Numbered from the stretch's first letter, positions 37,695-49,500 are shown. The stretch is DNA of 64,000 nucleotides from Panax quinquefolius (GCA_020205615.1 CM035173.1:53765300-53829299), one strand, 5' to 3'. The notes: generated by a model not told the origin, from the sequence alone. Numbers and translations are program-made.

Positions 37695-39517
37695 CACACA
37701 CATTTCTAGTTAGACTTGTTAATTTAGTACAAGTCTTATGCTACTACATATATATCAAAAATTCCAAGTGTTAACCTTCATAATACTTATTTATTAATCA
37801 TCATGCTCAATAAATCACAACATGTCATTTTCATAGTTTACTAACTTCTTATAACATTAGAATTACTAACCACATTACACTATGTTGTTTTAACCTTGTC
37901 GTTACACATTTGACACTTTAACATAACCTTAAGCTAAGTTACAATGAATGTCCAAAGTCTGCAGAAGTAGCAGACTACACATCGTCTATTCTTCGACTCT
38001 TTGGCGGCGTGGCCCCAATATACCTTAGGTTATTTACATGGGGTGGTCGCAGCTGCCACATTAAGAGGTTACGCGCGTGCATACGCACTGCCGATTCCAG
38101 TTTTTACAGAATGTGATTCAACACTATTCTTAAGCCAACTAACACAAATTTCACCCACAAAACAGTGAAATCAACATATACAATTGGTATAAAACCATCA
38201 TAAACATGTTTCCTCACATATTCAACTACTTAGAGCAATTTAACGACATCTTTAACTAATTTAAATCGTCAAATTTCATGTTTTCATACAAAAATACCAT
38301 TTTTGACATCGTTTACAAAAATCGTCACTGTGATTGCTATTCTTGTCCAAATTACTTCATTCAAACTACATTCTCTTCGTTTCTTAACGAACTAGCATAA
38401 ACAAGACTCAATTTACGGACTAACATATAAATTGACCACCATATTTGGTACTTTTAGAAGCCATATGAAAAATATAAACATTGTCATTATTTTTCTACTT
38501 TCAACTGTAATTAGCATACAAATTTCTTGTTTAAACATAAACTCTAGCATCCCAAACACATACAATCACCATAATCAGTTGTATAACAAGAACCCGAAAA
38601 AAAATTGAATTCACAGAGTTTGAAGCTTCATGCCGTAAAACTCATATATATATATATATATAAGATATAAGATACAAAAATTTTAGAGAAATAACTTTTG
38701 TTGCTTTAAAAATTCTTTCACTGAGAATCGCTTGAACACTCAGAACTTGCTTTGAAATCCCAGCCTTTTCTCTCTCAAACTCTCTCGAATTCTTCTCTGA
38801 AAACCCTTTTCTTTCCTTCTCTTTTATTAGGCTTAAGCCAATTGTTTTTCACGTATAACAAAATACACTTGACGCCTACAACCCAAATGTACGAAACTGC
38901 CATATACTTAATATAATAATAATTACATGTCAGTTATAACATATTTAATATATATTATTTATATTTATTTTATTTATATTATTATAATTAAAAATTAAAA
39001 ATCCAAAAGCCATAAGGCTTTGTTTGCCAAAAAGTCTTTAAAATAAAGACTTAATATTTTAAGCCTTGTTTGGTAAAAACTAAATTATACTCCTTTAATT
39101 TATTTTAATAAACAATTTAGTTTATAATTTATAATCACATATTATTTATTTAGATTTTCATATCCAACATTAATCAAATAAATTAATTATACACACTATA
39201 TTTTAAATAAATTTTTAGTTAAACAAATATCACAAAATTATAATTTCATTATAATTTTATTTAATACTTTAACACACAAATTTAAATTATTAAATTAAAC
39301 AACAATATAACATCTTATGTTATATTACAACTTTCTAAATTATAAATTCAATTAATTTAGAATATTATCTAATAAATTTAATTCATAAATATTTACTAAT
39401 AATAACCATATCAATAAAATATTTATTTTATCAATTTTAACAATAAACACATCAAATAAATATTTATATAATTTAATAAATATTTACTATTAAAATTTGA
39501 AATTTCGGATTGTTACA
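37695..39517 (-). repeat. Element B 5' LTR, right segment
   Basis: It aligns with about 20507-22296 of the 3' LTR and ends GATTGTTACA, followed by the TGTCT duplication. The donor-like site seen in the 3' LTR copy (AAAG/GTATTT) is changed here to AAAG/TTATTT at about 38692. Confidence 0.93.
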
Positions 39518-39522
39518 TGTCT
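39518..39522. other. Target-site duplication of element B (right copy)
   Basis: TGTCT matches 18842-18846 exactly. It proves that the DNA before 18847 and after 39522 was once contiguous. Confidence 0.95.
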
Positions 39523-39683
39523 TCCTATCCTTCCTTTACCACATCTCCTACAGCTTGGTTTATTCTCTCGGATAGTGATTTTTTTTCACATCTTCATAGC
39601 TTTGTCACTTTCACTTCCCAAGTTCAACTTGAAGTTCTGATCTGACAATTCTTCATTATTTATTCATAGGTGAGTTTTTAGAA
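39523..39683 (+). promoter_or_regulatory. Pyrimidine-rich leader after array 2
   Basis: Contiguous before B inserted with 18792-18846. It is rich in 'cttcctatccttcctttacc' and ends shortly before the ATG at 39684. Like 5011-5120 it resembles an untranslated leader; a promoter or leader role is inferred from position only. Confidence 0.3.
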
Positions 39684-39876
39684 ATGGCTTATAATATTCA
39701 TAAGAAATTATTTGTATCTACTTCTTCATATTTTGTTGTAAGTTTATATTGTGAAAATGCATCTGAGTTTGTAAGTGAAATTAAAAGTAGTAAATCTTAA
39801 ATGGTTCCATACATTGGTCAATCATTTTGTGCGTGGGAAGAGGTTGAAAATTTTTATAGATCATATGCTCCTTTTT
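39684..39876 (+). pseudogene. FAR1/MULE-type DNA-binding domain, N-terminal fragment
   Basis: A 38-codon leader from ATG 39684 ends in a stop. The same frame then reads MVPYIGQSFCAWEEVENFYR followed by SYAPF (39801-39876). This matches the beginning of the FAR1 zinc-finger domain (P.vGm.F.s.eea..FY..YA), shared by FHY3/FAR1 proteins and by MULE transposases. The rest of the domain, including its Cys/His ligands, is missing. The fragment is short, so the assignment is a motif match, not a secure domain hit. It sits behind array 2 as the PMD gene sits behind array 1. Confidence 0.5.
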
Positions 39877-39879
39877 GAA

Positions 39880-40790
39880 TTAGTGTCCAACTGTCCACTC
39901 TATCTGCTAATGTTTGATCCTTTTCTGAAAGGGAGGTAACTGTGTCAAGCATAGTATCAAGTTTATCCCCCATATCTTGCACCAGTTCAAGCAGAGCAAA
40001 AAATTGAAGACTATGAGGAGGAACATGGACAGATTGTTCAAGTAAATCAGAATGATGATTAGGAGTAGAATTTGGATACTGAGGAATTGAAGCGAGAGTA
40101 TTAAAACCCTCAACATCCTAAGATAATTTCCATCAAGATTGACCTTTAGTTTGGAGTTCTGGAAAAAAGTTTCATTAATATCCTCAATTAATTGAACCAC
40201 TTCTTCATTTGCAAATGAAATCCCAAAGTGTGCTAAATTTTTTGTTATAAAACCATCATAAGAAAAACACTTTGTTTTGTTTTATAAACAACTTTCTATA
40301 TGTTTAATCATAAGTAAAGCAAAGTTAAACTTAGTACCAAAGAGAATCAAGGCTGATAGAATCAAATCTTGAAATGTCATATTGGACCAACCCTCTGTTT
40401 TGCAAACTAAGTTTGCCTAAATGACCTTATGGATTACACTATTAACAGGAGTAGTCTGAACAACTTTTGGCAGAGCAATCAGTTTAGTCGATGGATAATC
40501 TTTTACAATCCTTAATTATCTAAGACAATTAGATTTTCAAACTCTATTGAACCCTTTAGAGTAAAGGGACATAAACCAGAACAAGGGATAATAAACAAGG
40601 AACCCAAAAGAGCAGAGTCAATGGATAGAGGTTTATCCTGAACAAAATTATTTATCCTATAAGATTTAATGGACATATTTCCAAAGAATTGTTTGATAAG
40701 GACTGAATATGAAGATTTAGATGGTGATAACATAGCAGATAACTCAACATGCTCAACAGACTTCCCATAAACTATATTTTTGTTAATCAT
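39880..40790 (-). pseudogene. Fragment like the 'putative plant transposon protein' family
   Basis: Minus strand, read across frameshifts. An open N-terminal part (40790-40512) contains SIKSYRINNFVQDKPLSIDS and LLGSLFIIPCSGL. A middle part has VCKTEGWSNMTFQDLILSAL and FALLMIKHIESCL. A C-terminal part, in a different frame from the one that begins at 40200, has LLELVQDMGDKLDTMLDTVT and LSEKDQTLADRVD, a likely coiled coil (about 40010-39900). This order resembles gag-like proteins annotated as 'putative plant transposon protein domain' (Transposase_32-like). That identification is from memory of family style. The origin of the fragment and its left boundary with the FAR1 piece are unresolved. 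Confidence 0.45.
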
Positions 40791-41814
40791 GAGATTTTAA
40801 AATTAATTAGAATATTTAGTAGACCTAATTTGTGAGACCCCAAATTTTATGAAATGAAAGTATTCAATTTTCTTATAATTATTCTATTTAATAAATGGTT
40901 AAATTGATAAAAGGTTAAAGTTAAGGGTGATATGTGAAAAAATTTCAAAGTAAACAAGTTGTCATAAAATAATAGGTGATAAAAGTATAGTAATACGTGT
41001 GGTTGCATAGTAGCACACGGTATTAATTATTGATGCTTACGTGAGAAGTCACTCAGTTATACTCAATTATTGCTACAGTAATTGTTGCATCATATCTCTC
41101 ATATTATTGATTTAATTATTGTCACAGTATCATCTGCATAATATGTTATATTATTAAATCAATAATTGAGACGACAAAGTTATTCATATTATTTTTTACA
41201 ATATTGACAATGTCTAGAAGTTCCGCCAAGGAGAGGTTAGATAATCTAATTGCGCGCCAATAGGGAGAAATCCTTATTGGAAAGCCCCCTCTTTCCTGAG
41301 AACGATCTGATTGTTAAATATTGTGAGTTATAATATTAATGATGAATAAGTTCGTGTTAATTAAAGATGAAATTGATAGTTCCATTGTGTTGAGATTATT
41401 AGTGTTAGTGGAAATCGACATTTATTTTGATAATAATTGATGTCTGGAAGTTATATTGACCAATTGGATAATTAACCGAATAAATGAGCAATTAATTGCT
41501 ATTAATTCACATGCTTATAACTATGTGTTCGCATGTGTGTACTATTGATTCACATGATTTACTATTAGGGGAGTTGGTGCAAATTTGATAATACTTGCTT
41601 GACTAAGTTAAAAATGGAGGTATAGATGAAGGTACTATACTATAATTAATTTTTTCACATGTTTAGAACTATTGAGTCACATGATTTACTATTAGGGGAG
41701 GTGGTGCAAGTTTGATAATACTTGAATGACTAAATTAAAAATGAAGGAAGAGATGAAGGTATTATACTGTAATATTTTAAGCTCCAAAATGTGCAATTAT
41801 GGAAACTATATTTT

Positions 41815-41825
41815 CCTATAAATAG
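41815..41825 (+). promoter_or_regulatory. TATA box of element C 5' LTR
   Basis: CCTATAAATAG, followed about 134 bases later by the donor-like CTAAG/GTAAGA (41958/41959). The same promoter context is in the 3' LTR at 47695-47705. Confidence 0.75.
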
Positions 41826-42064
41826 AAGCTCATTCCTTCATTATTTTTCACCAATTCACTAAAGCTATAGAGAAATTATTATTATAAAGAAATTATAGAG
41901 AGAAAGAAGAAGAGAAGTCTGCTACCTCACTATTCCAAAGATCAGCTTTTCTTCTAAGGTAAGAGATATTATTATTATAGTAAGGGATATTATTATTATA
42001 GTAAGGGTATTATTCTTTCGTATTCATGAAGAGAGTTATTTTCATTCAATACTCGTAAGGGTTG

Positions 42065-42660
42065 TTATTCCATTCTTTATTATTATGTTGGAATAACTTG
42101 TCATCTGCATCTGCGCATACATGGTGAAATTCTTACATTATTCCATTCTTTATTATTACATTGGAATAACTTGTTTGTCTTGATCTATCGCATGCACGGT
42201 GAATTCGTTGTTATTCCATTCTTTATTATTACATTGGAATATCCATGCATGCGGATTATGCATGACACGGTTCCGTTCTTTATATTACATTGGAATATCT
42301 TGTCTCATCGGATTCTGCATGACACAGTTCCATTCTCTATTATTCATTTGGAATATCACATGCATGCGCGGTTACGCATGACCTAGTTCCATTCTTTATT
42401 ATTACATTAGAATATCACATGCATCTGCAGATTATGCATGACTGGTTTTATTCTTTATTATTACATTGGGAATAACACATGCATGCGATCTATCATCGCA
42501 TGCCTGGTGAATTCTTCTATTTTTCCATTCTTTATTATTCTGTTGGAATAACCTATCTATGTGGATTACCACATGCATGGTGAATGATCCTTCGTATTCA
42601 TTCTTTATTAAATTGTGGAAATGATCTTTCTACGTAGATTACCGCATGGCGGGTGAAAAT
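42065..42660 (+). repeat. LTR minisatellite, nine imperfect units
   Basis: A 60-75-bp unit centred on 'ttccattctttattattaca' and 'ttggaataac', each separated by 'catgcg'-type variable sequence. Units are near 42071, 42145, 42215, 42271, 42329, 42388, 42448, 42523 and 42597. The 3' LTR of C has seven units and the LTRs of A have four. Confidence 0.9.
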
Positions 42661-43810
42661 CAATTTGCAGTTTCGTATATTCTATTATACTCATCTGGGA
42701 TATCATTTCTTTTGTACTCGTTATGAAATATCGTTTTCTTTGGTATTTTTCTGTTATGAGTTACTATTCATGGTTTACTATTCACCCAGTTACTATTCAC
42801 TCTTGTATTATTCACTAGGGTATTCGGGGCACTTTTTATGTCGGAGTACTATTCACGAGTTACTATTCACGGGTTACTATTCATGAATTATTTTTGGTAC
42901 ATGAATATTATTCTTGAATTTTACTCTACAAAGCAGTATCATGATTGACAATTTGGACGTTATTAATTTCTTGATAAATTAAATTATAAATCTTTAAAAT
43001 TTATCCTTGAACTTGTTTTATTGAATTATTATGTCATTTTCATCATCCTCATGCTTATATTGTGATTAAAGTCATCTTTGGCTTACGTGTATAAATGAAC
43101 TTGGTATGATTATAAGTAGGGATTATTCGGTATAATCATGACCGTAATGTGACGAATGATGTGGTAAAAGTCTTCATTGGCCTGTAGTTCATTGATGGAC
43201 AGTTGTTGGTATGATTATGACCAAGGATTATTCGGTATAATCATGACCATTGATGATTACATGAATATCCTTGGCCGTGGTGCAAGGATGATTCAATTTT
43301 ATTTATTAAGCTGAGTCTCAACGATAAAGTTGATGAAAAACTTTTTAAATCATAGAAGATAGTAGATTTTATGTTCTACTTGACTCTTCTAATGGATTGC
43401 TTATTTCCGTTTCAGTTGTTGATCTAAAACTTGTTGTCTATTATATTCTATCAGTTGTTATACTGTTGAAGGCTAATGATAATTTATTCTGCATTATCTT
43501 AGTCATAATATTTCTTACTGGGCTAGTTGAGTGAGAATATAGCTGGGACGAGTCGGGGAATAGAGTGATGGTCCATGATAAATGGCTTTAGTAGTCCTCA
43601 CTATTTTACGGAATAATGTGATAAAAATTGTAATAAGGACTCCATTTAGTGTGGATATTGTCTAGATGACAATATCCTTATTGAAACTCTTAGATTATGT
43701 TTTGTCGTATTTTACACGACTGTTGTATAATTAAGTTATATTTGAATTTTGTACCATGTATCTGGCGACTCAAGATGGGTAATGTATACCTATTTTGGGG
43801 GTGTCACAGT

Positions 43811-43822
43811 TGGTATCAAAGC
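43811..43822 (+). other. Element C primer binding site
   Basis: TGGTATCAAAGC, two bases after the 5' LTR end. It is identical to the primer sites of A and B. Confidence 0.92.
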
Positions 43823-43995
43823 TTAGGGATATGATCCCTGGCTGAGATGTGAGACAAGAACTAGGAGGGGAGAGACAGGGAATTCCTTCGCTAGTATGAC
43901 CTACCTAAGTTTATTTGGTATTTAATTGGTCGGTCAGAGTATAAGGATAATATGTGATATGTCAATTAACCCTTGTTTTGTGGCAGTGTTTGAAA

Positions 43996-45110
43996 ATGGC
44001 ATCTGAAAATGTCGAGATAAGCAATGAAGCACATGAGACCGTTGAGTCACCAACGATCAATACCCAGGATAATGTGCAACAGGAAGATAATATTCCTCAG
44101 GTAAATAACACCACCGATTAGATGATGAATGATGGGATGTTAAGAGGCTTTATGCAATTCATGCAACATCAGGCGAGAGAGACTCCTGTTCAAAATTCAG
44201 GTGGAAACACTGGCAACTCTCGGATGGTCACTGCTAAGCAGTTCAAGGAGCTGGGACCGCCGGAGTTTTTGGGAAAGCTAGAACCACTTAAGGCGGAGAC
44301 GTGGTTAAAGCATATCACCAAGATATTTGATGTCTTGGGATGCTCCGTGGAGCAAAAGGTTCCCTTTGCCACCTTTATGTTGCGTGAAGAGGCAGATTAC
44401 TGGTGGGAATCTATAAAGCATACCCAGCCTGACGCATTCAAGATGTCTTGGGAGAAGTTCCAAGAGTTTTTCAATGAAAAGTACTTTCCCGAAAGTATTC
44501 GTCACATGAAGGAGGTGTAGTTTATCAAGTTGGAGCAAAACAATATGACCGTGTCACAATACGAGGTTAAATTTGCGGAGTTATCCCGGTTTGCATCCCA
44601 TTTGGTCGATAATGAGGAGCGAATGATGCGAATGTTTCTAAGAGGTTTGAAACCCGATATACGTCAATACCTCATTTCTCACAAACTTTATTTATATTCA
44701 GATGTTGTGAATAGGGCTCAGTTATTGGAGCGCGATAATGAGTCAACACAACCAAAAGGCAAGGATCAACAACACGATAATAATCATATCGGTGGCAACG
44801 GCCATCGGAACAATGATAACCATCGTGGGGGAAATTATCATGCCAAGAATGGTAACCACTTTGGTGGTAATCATTGTCAAGATAATGGAAGTGGAAAATT
44901 CAAGAAGAGAAGATTTAACGATGATGGAAAGGACGTCGGTAGCAGCACCAACACCTATTTTCAAGGAAGGAGAACGACCACCAATTGTATGCTTCAAATG
45001 CGGAGGGGAGGGACATATCAGTCCAAACTGCGTGATGTAGACCAAAGCATGTTACAATTGTGGAAAAGAAGGTCACCTAGCCTGATTTTATCATGCACCA
45101 AAGTCAAGTC
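43996..45110 (+). pseudogene. Element C Gag, broken
   Basis: It starts at ATG 43996 (MASENVEISNEAHET). It stays in one frame to about 44935 with two stops (44119 and 44518). The gag core is well kept: FKELGPPEFLGKLEPLKAET, WLKHITKIFDVLGC, EADYWWESIKHTQP, FNEKYFPESIRHMKEV and NMTVSQYEVKFAELSRFASH. An Asn/His/Gly-rich linker follows (44760-44880). After a frameshift near 44940 the first knuckle [14 protein letters not shown] (44990-45031) is intact. The second (45050-45091) begins [11 protein letters not shown] but has a stop and no last Cys. This is the best preserved gag among A, C and G2. Confidence 0.9.
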
Positions 45111-45850
45111 CAGTTGGGACGATGAAACCAAAGGCGGATACGGACAAAACAAAGTCAGTGGTTTCATGAAGAGCGTTTTTCGTGACTTCTCAAAAAGCGA
45201 GTGACCCGAACGAAGTTAGCACGGGTTAGTTAATTATAAATTCTTGCGAAGTCTATACCTTATTAGATACCGGTTCTACCCATTCTTTTATCTCTCTTGC
45301 TTGCGCTCAACGTTTAAATTTGACTCCAGAGAAGTTAGACTTTAACATATTGGTTGAAAATTCGTTAGTAAAAACCTTCGTTACCTCCACTGTTTATAAA
45401 TCTTGCTAATTCAAATCGACACTTTCACGTTACCTGTCGATCTTATCTCTTTGAAAATACTTGCCTTTGATGTGAATTTAGGAATCTATTGGTTAACTAC
45501 TCATCATGCTTTTCATAAGGTTGTTAGCTTTCATATTCCTAACCAACCTATTATGTGAATTCAAGCAACCAAACCACTAAAGTTAATCACTATTATATCA
45601 AGCCATAAGTAAAGAGCCCCGATCCTTTCATTGTTGACTTTCTTGTGTGGAATGCACCGAAGCCAGACTTTATGTAGGCGACATCATGAATGACGATGGC
45701 AAGTTGATAGGTATCAATGTGACGTACTATCTAAGTCTTGGATGAGAGTCACCGTTTTGAATGATATTTCTATTGTTAATAAATTTCCTGACGTATTCTT
45801 GAAGACTTCTTAGCCTAACCCTAGGGCATGAAATTGAATTTTGTATTGAC
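45111..45850 (+). pseudogene. Element C protease and start of pol linker
   Basis: The retropepsin active site DTGS is intact at 45266-45277 (TLLDTGSTHSFISLACAQRL). The later LGIDWL motif is altered to LGIYWL near 45482. Frameshifts and stops follow. From about 45600 only short linker matches can be read (NKFPDVF near 45778), and the sequence then jumps to the end of RNase H near 45925, so reverse transcriptase is missing. Confidence 0.8.
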
Positions 45851-45924
45851 CCCAGTACAAAACCCATTTCTTAAACCCTTAAATATTTCTTCAACAAAAA
45901 AAAACGAACGTATAAGATCTAGCC

Positions 45925-46233
45925 GTTGAAGAATATGACTATACCATTTAATATCATCGTGGAAGAGCGAACGTGGTAGCTGAAGCGTTGAGTAAAAGAT
46001 CGTATGCGTTTACAAGTGCGATATTGTTAACACAAAAAAACATTTCGTATAACTTACAAATGATGAAGATAGAGTTAAAGACTCTAGAGATCAACATGAA
46101 GATAGCGAATATACGATTAGAATCGACTTTAATCGATAAAGTTAAAGCTGCTGAAACTACACACCTAGAGTTGATGAATATAAAGAAGAAGGTTCAAGAA
46201 GGCGTTATTCTAGAAGCAAGAGTCGATGATTAG
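45925..46233 (+). pseudogene. Element C RNase H tail and integrase spacer
   Basis: It begins with a worn 'DYDYTI' and 'HRGRANVVAEALSKRSYA', the C-terminal end of RNase H (VADALSR in relatives). It continues open (45973-46233) through the spacer before the integrase zinc domain (IELKTLEINMKIANIRLEST, LIDKVKAAE), ending at EARVDD and a stop. The HHCC domain and catalytic core are absent. Confidence 0.8.
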
Positions 46234-46239
46234 AGGAAA

Positions 46240-46586
46240 TCTCAACCCTCCATTTAATTGGCCCATTTAAAATCCTTGATCGAGTAGGAACTGTGGCCTA
46301 TAGACTCGTTTTACCGCCAAGTATGTCGCGTGTTCATAATGTTTATCACGTATCGATGTTACGTAAATATGTGGACGACTCGAACCACATTATTGAATTA
46401 GAACTAGACAAGATAGCAGAAGATTTAACGTATGATGAGATACGTGTTAAAATATTGGATAAGAAGGATCCTATTCAACACGCAAAGGTTATACTTCAAG
46501 AGTTAGAATCTGAAATGAAGTCAAGGTATCCTCACCACTTCGGCATACCAGGTACGTACATAAATTTTGAGGGTGAAATTACATAA
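46240..46586 (+). pseudogene. Element C integrase C-terminus, chromodomain deleted
   Basis: It reads [20 protein letters not shown], then [18 protein letters not shown] and [17 protein letters not shown]. It then passes directly from HAKVILQ to [14 protein letters not shown]. The chromodomain core (VKVLWRNH..EE.TW in element A) is precisely absent, a loss of about 45 bases in frame. It ends [13 protein letters not shown] and a stop that overlaps the polypurine tract. Confidence 0.88.
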
Positions 46587-46597
46587 GGAGGGGAGAT
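46585..46597 (+). other. Element C polypurine tract
   Basis: AAGGAGGGGAGAT abuts the 3' LTR, as in A and G2. Confidence 0.9.
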
Positions 46598-49500
46598 TGT
46601 AAGACCCTGAATTTTATGAAATGAAAGTATTCAATTTTCTTATAATTATTATTTTATTTCGTAAATGGTTAAATTCATAAAAGGTTAAAGTTAAGGGTGA
46701 TATGTGAAATTTTTTGCAAAGTATATAAGTTGTTATAAAATATTCGTTTGGTCGGGGAATATCTTTTTATCGGGGAATATCTGTACGACGGCACAATCAT
46801 TGGTGGACCCCACAATGGAAGTATTTTCGTAGTTAGAAAACGACAGAATTATCGTTTTATAAAAATAACGGCAAAAGTGTTACCGTTAAAACTGTTGAAC
46901 TACTCGGTAGTAAAAGTATAGTAATACGCATGGTTGCATACTAGCACACGGTATTGATTATTGATGCTTATGTAAGAAGTCACTTAGTTATACTCAATTA
47001 TTGCTACAGTAATTGTTGCATCATATCTCTCATGTTATTCAATAATTGAGATGGCAAAGTTATTCATATTTTTATTTGCAATATTGACAATGTCTAGAAG
47101 TTCTGACAAGGAGAGTTTTGGTCACCTAATTGCGCGCCAATAAGGAGAAATCCTTATAGGAAATCCCCTCTTTCCTGGGAACGACCTGATTGTTAAATAT
47201 TGTGAATTATAATATTAATGATGAATAAGTTCGTGTTGATTAAAGATGAAATTGATAGTTCCATTGTGTTGGAATTATTAGTGTTAGTGAAAATCGATAT
47301 TTATTTCGATAATAATTGATGTCTGGAGGTTATATTGACCAATCGGGTAATTAACTAGATAAATGAGCAATTAATTGCTATTGATTCACATGATTATAAC
47401 TATTTGTTCACATGTGTGTACTATTGATTCACATTCATTTACTATTAGGGGAATTGGTGCAAGATTGATAATACTTGCATGACTAAGTTAAAAATAGAGG
47501 TATAGATGGAGGTACTATACTGTAATTCGTATTTTCAGATGTTTAGAACTATTGATTCACATGATTTACTATTAGGGGAGATGGTGCAAGTTTGATAATA
47601 CTTGTATGACTAAATTAAAAATGAAGGAAAAGAGGAAGGTATTATACTGTAATATTTCGAGCCTCAAAATGTGTAATTATCGAAACGATATTTTCCTATA
47701 AATAGAAGCTCATTCTTCCTTCATTTCTCACCAATTCACTAAAGCTATAGAGCAATTATTATAGAGAGAAAGAAGAAGAGAAGTTTGCTACCTCACTATT
47801 CCCGTATCCAATTTTCTTCTGAGGTAAGGGGTATTATTCTTTCGTATTCATGAAGAGAGTTATTTTCTTTCAATACTCGTAAGGGTTGTTATTCCATTCT
47901 TTATTATTATGTTGGAATAACTTTTATACATGCGTACCGCATATATGGTAAAATTCTTCATTATTCCATTCTTTATTATTACATTGGAATAACTTTTATG
48001 CATCATGGCCTATCGCATGCCTGCAGTGAATTCATTTTATTCCATTCTTTATTATTCTATTAAAATATCTTGTGCATGCGGGATTCGCATGACCTGGTTC
48101 AATTATTTATTATTCTGTTGGAATATCCTATCTGCATGCGGATGACACACGACTGGTTCCATTCTTTATTATTACATTGGGAATAACTTTTATGCATGCG
48201 GTCTATCGCGCATGCATGGTGAATTCTTCTATTATTCCATTCTTTATTATTTTGTTTGAATAACCTGTCTATGTGGATTATCGCATGAATGGTGAATGAT
48301 CCTTCGTATTCATTCTTTATTAAATTGTGGAAATAATGCATGCTGCACGTGGATTACCGCGTGCGCCGGTGAAAATCCATTTGCGCTTTAGTATATTCTA
48401 TTATACTCATCTGGATATCATTTCTTTTGTACTCGTCATGAAATATCTTTTTCTTTGGTATTTTTTTGTTACGAGTTACTATTCACGGGTTACTATTTAC
48501 TCTGGTATTATTCACTCGGGTATTCGGGGTACTTTTCATGTCGGAGTACTATTCACGAGTTACTATTCATGGGTTACTATTCACCCAATTACTATTCACT
48601 CTAGTATCTTTCACTCAGGTATTCGGGACACTTTTTGTGTCGGGGTACTATTCATGAAGTACTATTCACGGGGTACTATTCACCCGAAAAATATATTTCT
48701 TTTCTGTCCAAATTAATTTTGGTACATGAATATTATTCTTGAATTTTACTCTACAAAGCAGTATCATGATTGACAATTTGGACGTTATTGATTTCTGGAT
48801 AAATTAAATTATAAATCTTTAAAATTTATCCTTGAACTTGTTTTATTGAATTATTATGTCATTGTCATCATCCTCATGCTTATATTGTGATTAAAGTCAT
48901 TTTTGGCTTACGTGCATAGATGGACTTGGTATGAGTATGACCAGGGATTATTCGGTATAATCATGACCGTAATGTGACGAATGATGTGGTAAAAGTCTTC
49001 ATTGGCCTGTAGTTCATTGATGGACAGTTGTTGGTATTATTATGACCAGGGATTATTCGGTATAATCATGACCATTGATGATTACATGAATATCCTTGGC
49101 CGTGGTGCAGGGATGATTCAATTTTATTTATTAAGCTGAGTCTCAGCGATAAAGTTGATGAAAAACTTTTTAAATCATAGAAGATAGTAGATTATATGCT
49201 CTACTTGACTCTTCTAATGGATTGCTTATTTCCGTTGTAGTTGTTGATCTAAAACTTGTTGTCTATTATATTCTATCAGTTGTTATACTATTGAAGGCTA
49301 AGGATAATTTATTCTGCTTTTATCTTAGTCATAATATTTCTTACTAGGCTAGTTGAGCTCACCCTTTCTTTCATTGTTCTCTTCAGGAAATGAGAATATA
49401 GTTAGGATGAGTCGGGGAATGGAGTGATAGTCCAGGATAAATGGCTTTAGTAGTCCTCACTATTCTACGGAATAATGTGATAATAATTGTAATGAGGACT

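Larger units (their letters stand above)
18847..39517 (-). mobile_element. Element B: degraded Ty3/gypsy (split by element G2)
   Basis: A minus-strand Tekay-type retrotransposon of about 10.8 kb without its insert. The 3' LTR is 18847-22296, the internal region 22297-26227, and the 5' LTR 26228-39517 is split by G2 (27836-37694). A perfect TGTCT duplication flanks it (18842-18846 and 39518-39522). The first 215 aligned LTR bases show about 13 differences. Internal coding is heavily decayed and lacks the central gag domain and most of RT. The gag start MPPRRR and the LTR ends (TGTGACACCCCC, GATTGTTACA) group it with element D. Confidence 0.93.
40831..43808 (+). repeat. Element C 5' LTR
   Basis: 2978 bp, TGTGAGACCCC to GGGTGTCACA. 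It lacks about 170 bp of U3 present in the 3' LTR (junction near 40970), and about 37 bp around the splice-acceptor-like site (near 43532). It has nine minisatellite units against seven in the 3' LTR. The U3 hairpin pair is at 41258-41296. Confidence 0.93.

Noticed and set aside
40512..40790. Host gene exon
   Set aside because: The motif order and frameshifts fit a decayed transposon protein better, and no splice-site pattern or flanking exon supports a host gene.
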